Positions 15,251-16,527 of a stretch of DNA of 16,527 nucleotides are shown here, in pieces (position 1 is the first letter of the stretch; each line of letters starts with the position of its first letter). The notes under the pieces are model-generated. The model searched no databases. It saw only the letters and a program-made list of their open reading frames with translations, and was not told the origin of the DNA. The stretch is taken from contig JAKLFN010000025.1 in NCBI GenBank assembly GCA_022711195.1, positions 1 through 16,527 of the forward strand, read 5' to 3'. Position numbers and translations under genes: made by a program. This DNA is from Bacteroidota bacterium. GTDB lineage: Bacteria; Bacteroidota; Bacteroidia; Bacteroidales; VadinHA17.

Positions 15251-16117
15251 ATGCCCGTGAATATACAAACTATAAAAGATATCCGTGTTTACCTGGCCGT
15301 GGAACTTGCAGGCTTATATCCCCTGCCGGAGATAAACGCGATATCCAATATTATTATTAAGACTGTTATAAATGCCAGGGGGTTGCAGGCATTTTCACTT
15401 CCTGAAACCCGCGTTTCAGGGAAACAGGCTAAAAAGGTTGAAGTGATCTGCAGGGAGTTGAAGCGTGGCAAGCCGATACAGTATGTGCTCGGTGAGACAG
15501 ATTTTTATAATTGTACTATCAGGCTCGACTCAAGCACACTGATACCGAGGCCGGAGACAGAAGAGCTCGTCGACCTGATCATAAAGGAGAACCGTGGATT
15601 CACAGGTTCTGTTCTCGACATAGGAACAGGATCGGGATGTATAGCTGTTTCGCTGGCGGTTAATCTTCCCGGCGCAAAAATTACTGGCATCGACAATTCA
15701 GCGCAAGCATTGGAAATTGCAAAGGTAAATGCTTCTTTAAACAAAGTAAAAGTACAGCTTCTCCTGCTCGACATTATGGTCCCTGGGGTCAGCGACATAT
15801 TAAAAACAGATATTATTGTCAGCAATCCGCCATACGTAAGAGAATCCGAGAAGAAACTGATGGCAGGAAATGTTGTTGATTTTGAACCACACCAGGCTAT
15901 TTTTGTTCCTGATTCTGATCCTTTGAAATATTATATCGCCATACTTGAATCAGCAAAGGTGATACTTACCAGCGGGGGAAAAGTATATTTTGAGATCAAT
16001 GAAGCATTTGGGCCTGAGATGGAAAAGCTTCTGTATAAATATAATTATACTTCTGTAACAGTTAAACGCGATCTGAATGACAGGGACAGGATTGTAAAAG
16101 CAATTAAAAATGGCTGA
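15251..16117 (+). CDS. prmC: Peptide chain release factor N5-glutamine methyltransferase
   Basis: Methylates the glutamine of the GGQ motif in release factors RF1 and RF2 using S-adenosylmethionine, which raises translation termination efficiency. The protein is 288 residues, near the usual 275-290. The N-terminal helical part includes RGKPIQYVLGETDFYNC, the PrmC linker region, followed by LIPRPETEELV; the methyltransferase fold has SAM motif I VLDIGTGSGCIAVSLA (Gly125 onward), an acidic motif II (ITGIDNSAQALEIAK), and the catalytic NPPY at residues 192-195 in IIVSNPPYVRESE, which is diagnostic for amide-nitrogen methylation. The ATG at 15251 is the only plausible start before these motifs. 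The end overlaps recX by 8 bases (ATGGCTGA), suggesting coupled translation. No release-factor gene is nearby. Confidence 0.96.
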   Translation: MPVNIQTIKDIRVYLAVELAGLYPLPEINAISNIIIKTVINARGLQAFSLPETRVSGKQAKKVEVICRELKRGKPIQYVLGETDFYNCTIRLDSSTLIPRPETEELVDLIIKENRGFTGSVLDIGTGSGCIAVSLAVNLPGAKITGIDNSAQALEIAKVNASLNKVKVQLLLLDIMVPGVSDILKTDIIVSNPPYVRESEKKLMAGNVVDFEPHQAIFVPDSDPLKYYIAILESAKVILTSGGKVYFEINEAFGPEMEKLLYKYNYTSVTVKRDLNDRDRIVKAIKNG

Positions 16118-16527
16118 CAATAATATCTATAATAGTGCTCTGTCGAGAGCTATGGCTCTCTGTTCTCAAAGAGAATACTGTACCGGTGATATAAGGGCAA
16201 AGCTCAGGTCGTGGTCAGTCGGAGAACCCGATTCCGAGAAAATTATCATGGAGCTTATCCGCGAGAAGTTTATTGATGAAAAACGTTATGCGGAAGCTTT
16301 TGTTAAGGATAAGTTCAGATACAATAAATGGGGAATAATAAAGATCAGGGCAGAGCTGAAAATGAAAGGCATCCCGGGTGGAATAACTGACCAGGCAATT
16401 AGTACTATTGACAAAGAATATTACAGGAATGCTCTTGAGGAACTCCTCCTGGCACACCGCAGATCGATAAAGGCAAAGAACCAGTACGACCTTAAAGGAA
16501 AGCTTCTGAGGTATGGATTGTCAAAAG
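16110..16527 (+). CDS. recX: RecX regulatory protein, 3' end cut by window edge
   Basis: RecX binds RecA filaments and limits RecA activity in recombination and SOS induction. The 139 visible residues begin MADNNIYNSALSRAMALCSQ and contain the RecX helical-repeat hallmarks: ALSRAMALCSQREYCTGDI, a short charged helix, LIREKFIDEKRYAEAFVKDK (the F(I/L)D-x-x-R(Y/F)A-x-x-(F/Y)V core), and the following KWGIIKIRAELKMKGIP. Bacterial RecX is usually 150-220 residues, so only the tail is missing. The ATG at 16110 overlaps the end of prmC by 8 bases in another frame, so the two are very likely co-translated. recA itself is not in the window; recX away from recA is common in Bacteroidota. Confidence 0.93.
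   Translation, partial: MADNNIYNSALSRAMALCSQREYCTGDIRAKLRSWSVGEPDSEKIIMELIREKFIDEKRYAEAFVKDKFRYNKWGIIKIRAELKMKGIPGGITDQAISTIDKEYYRNALEELLLAHRRSIKAKNQYDLKGKLLRYGLSK

Noticed and set aside
1..16527. CRISPR arrays, insertion sequences, tRNAs, attachment sites
   Set aside because: No spaced direct repeats, transposase motifs, terminal repeats or cloverleaf sequences were seen; the whole window reads as ordinary chromosomal coding DNA.

Overview
The window is a chromosomal stretch from a member of the Bacteroidota, most likely an environmental or gut Bacteroidales-type organism; species cannot be named from the sequence. The reasons are a SusC/SusD outer-membrane pair, a propeller/Y_Y_Y sensor protein, hardly any Shine-Dalgarno sequences, and several perfect matches to the Bacteroidota promoter element TAnnTTTG just upstream of genes. 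The window is gene-dense. The longest gene-free stretch is 267 bases (3875-4141). I see no tRNA, rRNA, insertion sequence, CRISPR array or phage gene.

Layout. (1) 1-3874, minus strand: a SusC-like TonB-dependent transporter followed by a SusD-like lipoprotein that runs off the left edge; together they form an outer-membrane nutrient importer of unknown substrate. (2) 4142-8563, plus strand: dnaE (replicative polymerase alpha subunit), trxA (thioredoxin) and a LOG-family phosphoribohydrolase. (3) 8560-15224, minus strand: ribD (riboflavin synthesis), then a two-gene unit with its own promoter. The first gene of that unit encodes an exported TPR / twin Ig-like / caspase-like (C14) protein. The second encodes a membrane sensor with a 14-blade periplasmic propeller, a Y_Y_Y domain, one membrane helix, a coiled coil and a cytoplasmic SpoIIE/PP2C phosphatase. 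(4) 15251-16527, plus strand: prmC (release-factor methyltransferase) overlapping recX (RecA regulator), which runs off the right edge.

Most genes are housekeeping. The part that looks like a little-described system is the caspase plus sensor-phosphatase unit. Both catalytic sites look intact (His625/Cys675 in the caspase fold; Asp851, Asp868, Asp996 and Asp1049/1050 in the phosphatase). The genes are 5 bases apart, and a good Bacteroidota promoter lies directly in front of the caspase gene. My working idea, which is inference, is an envelope-sensing pathway in which an exported caspase-like protein and a transmembrane propeller-phosphatase act together, with a partner-switch (STAS/anti-sigma) or other phosphoprotein target elsewhere in the genome.

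Three start sites were moved from upstream TTG codons to internal ATG codons (dnaE, the caspase gene, ribD). Promoter elements support the move for dnaE and the caspase gene.
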